From assembly GCA_963589425.1 (NCBI GenBank), contig CAVAKZ010000020.1, positions 1 through 41,176 of the forward strand: a stretch of DNA of 41,176 nucleotides, written 5' to 3'. The notes beneath the pieces were generated by a model. The model was not told the origin of the DNA, ran no database searches, and saw nothing but the letters and a program-made list of their open reading frames with translations. Positions 41,037-41,176 of the stretch are shown here, one piece after another (position 1 is the first letter of the stretch; the number at the start of each line of letters is the position of its first letter). This DNA comes from CAKRJP01 sp963589425 (GTDB lineage Bacteria > Bacillota > Clostridia > Lachnospirales > Lachnospiraceae). The translations under genes were made by a program, and so were the position numbers.

Positions 41037-41176
41037 ATGGGGAGAATTATAGCGATTGCTAATCAAAAGGGTGGCGTTGGAAAAACAACTACGGCTATTA
41101 ATTTGGCTTCTTGTTTAGCAGCAAAAAAGAAGAAGGTCCTTGCTATTGATATGGATCCACAGGGTAATATGACTAG
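41037..41176 (+). CDS. parA: Chromosome partitioning ATPase ParA/Soj (N-terminal part, cut by the right edge)
   Basis: The first 46 codons of a ParA/MinD-type ATPase. The deviant Walker A motif KGGVGKTTTA is at residues 10-19, and the Walker A' region is VLAIDMDPQGN at about 34-44. The protein moves or regulates the origin with ParB through the parS sites upstream (40309 and 40786) and, in Bacillus, controls DnaA. The ATG at 41037 has GGAAAGG about 10 bases before it. The rest of the gene and parB lie beyond the window. Confidence 0.93.
   Translation, partial: MGRIIAIANQKGGVGKTTTAINLASCLAAKKKKVLAIDMDPQGNMT

Overview
The window is the chromosomal replication-origin region of a low-GC Gram-positive anaerobe, most likely a member of the Clostridia close to Lachnospiraceae. 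The evidence is the gene order gyrA-gyrB-recF-yaaA-dnaN-dnaA | oriC | rpmH-rnpA-yidD-yidC-jag-mnmE-mnmG-rsmG-parS-parA, clostridial ChW repeats, a two-subunit Fe-S fumarase, a NiCo riboswitch and Spy0128/CnaB-type adhesins. Genus cannot be decided from this sequence. A run of 10 N inside dnaN shows this is a draft assembly.

Layout. Positions 1-8,700 (minus strand) hold a cell-surface block. It has a partial secreted protein, a small HTH-like protein, and a translationally coupled pair: a 616-aa membrane-anchored Thr-rich protein and a 1969-aa multidomain adhesin. Positions 8,900-11,200 (minus) hold a PlsC-type acyltransferase and the alpha and beta subunits of a class I fumarase. Positions 11,300-14,500 hold a 51-aa membrane protein (plus) and two tandem paralogous TPR / carboxypeptidase-regulatory / YfaP-like proteins (minus), the upstream one broken by a frameshift. 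Positions 14,540-20,100 (plus) hold an NSS-family Na+ symporter, a YfhO-family membrane protein, and a CDF metal exporter behind a NiCo riboswitch. Positions 20,200-23,650 (minus) hold a lipoprotein, a ChW-repeat/Cys-rich/Big_2 secreted protein, and a small frameshifted protein with a VKTGD sorting-type tail.

From 24,070 the core origin region begins. On the minus strand gyrA, gyrB, recF, yaaA, dnaN and dnaA run away from oriC as one likely operon. DnaA boxes occur on both sides of dnaA (31,095-31,290 and 32,819-32,937). On the plus strand rpmH (44 aa), rnpA, yidD, yidC and jag form the ribosome / RNase P / membrane-insertion cluster. The tRNA-modification genes mnmE and mnmG, then rsmG, follow. 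Two perfect 16-bp parS sites lie between rsmG and the truncated parA at the right edge. Genes on both sides are transcribed co-directionally with the forks leaving oriC.

The less ordinary signals are these: a parA leader with two mutually exclusive 9-bp pairings followed by an intrinsic terminator; a parS site at the centre of a 42-bp perfect palindrome that can also terminate rsmG; a pair of DnaA boxes between mnmG and rsmG; non-LPXTG (VKTGD) wall-sorting tails; and two frameshifted surface or membrane genes. I did not find a clearly new defence or mobile system, and saw no CRISPR array, rRNA, tRNA or insertion sequence.
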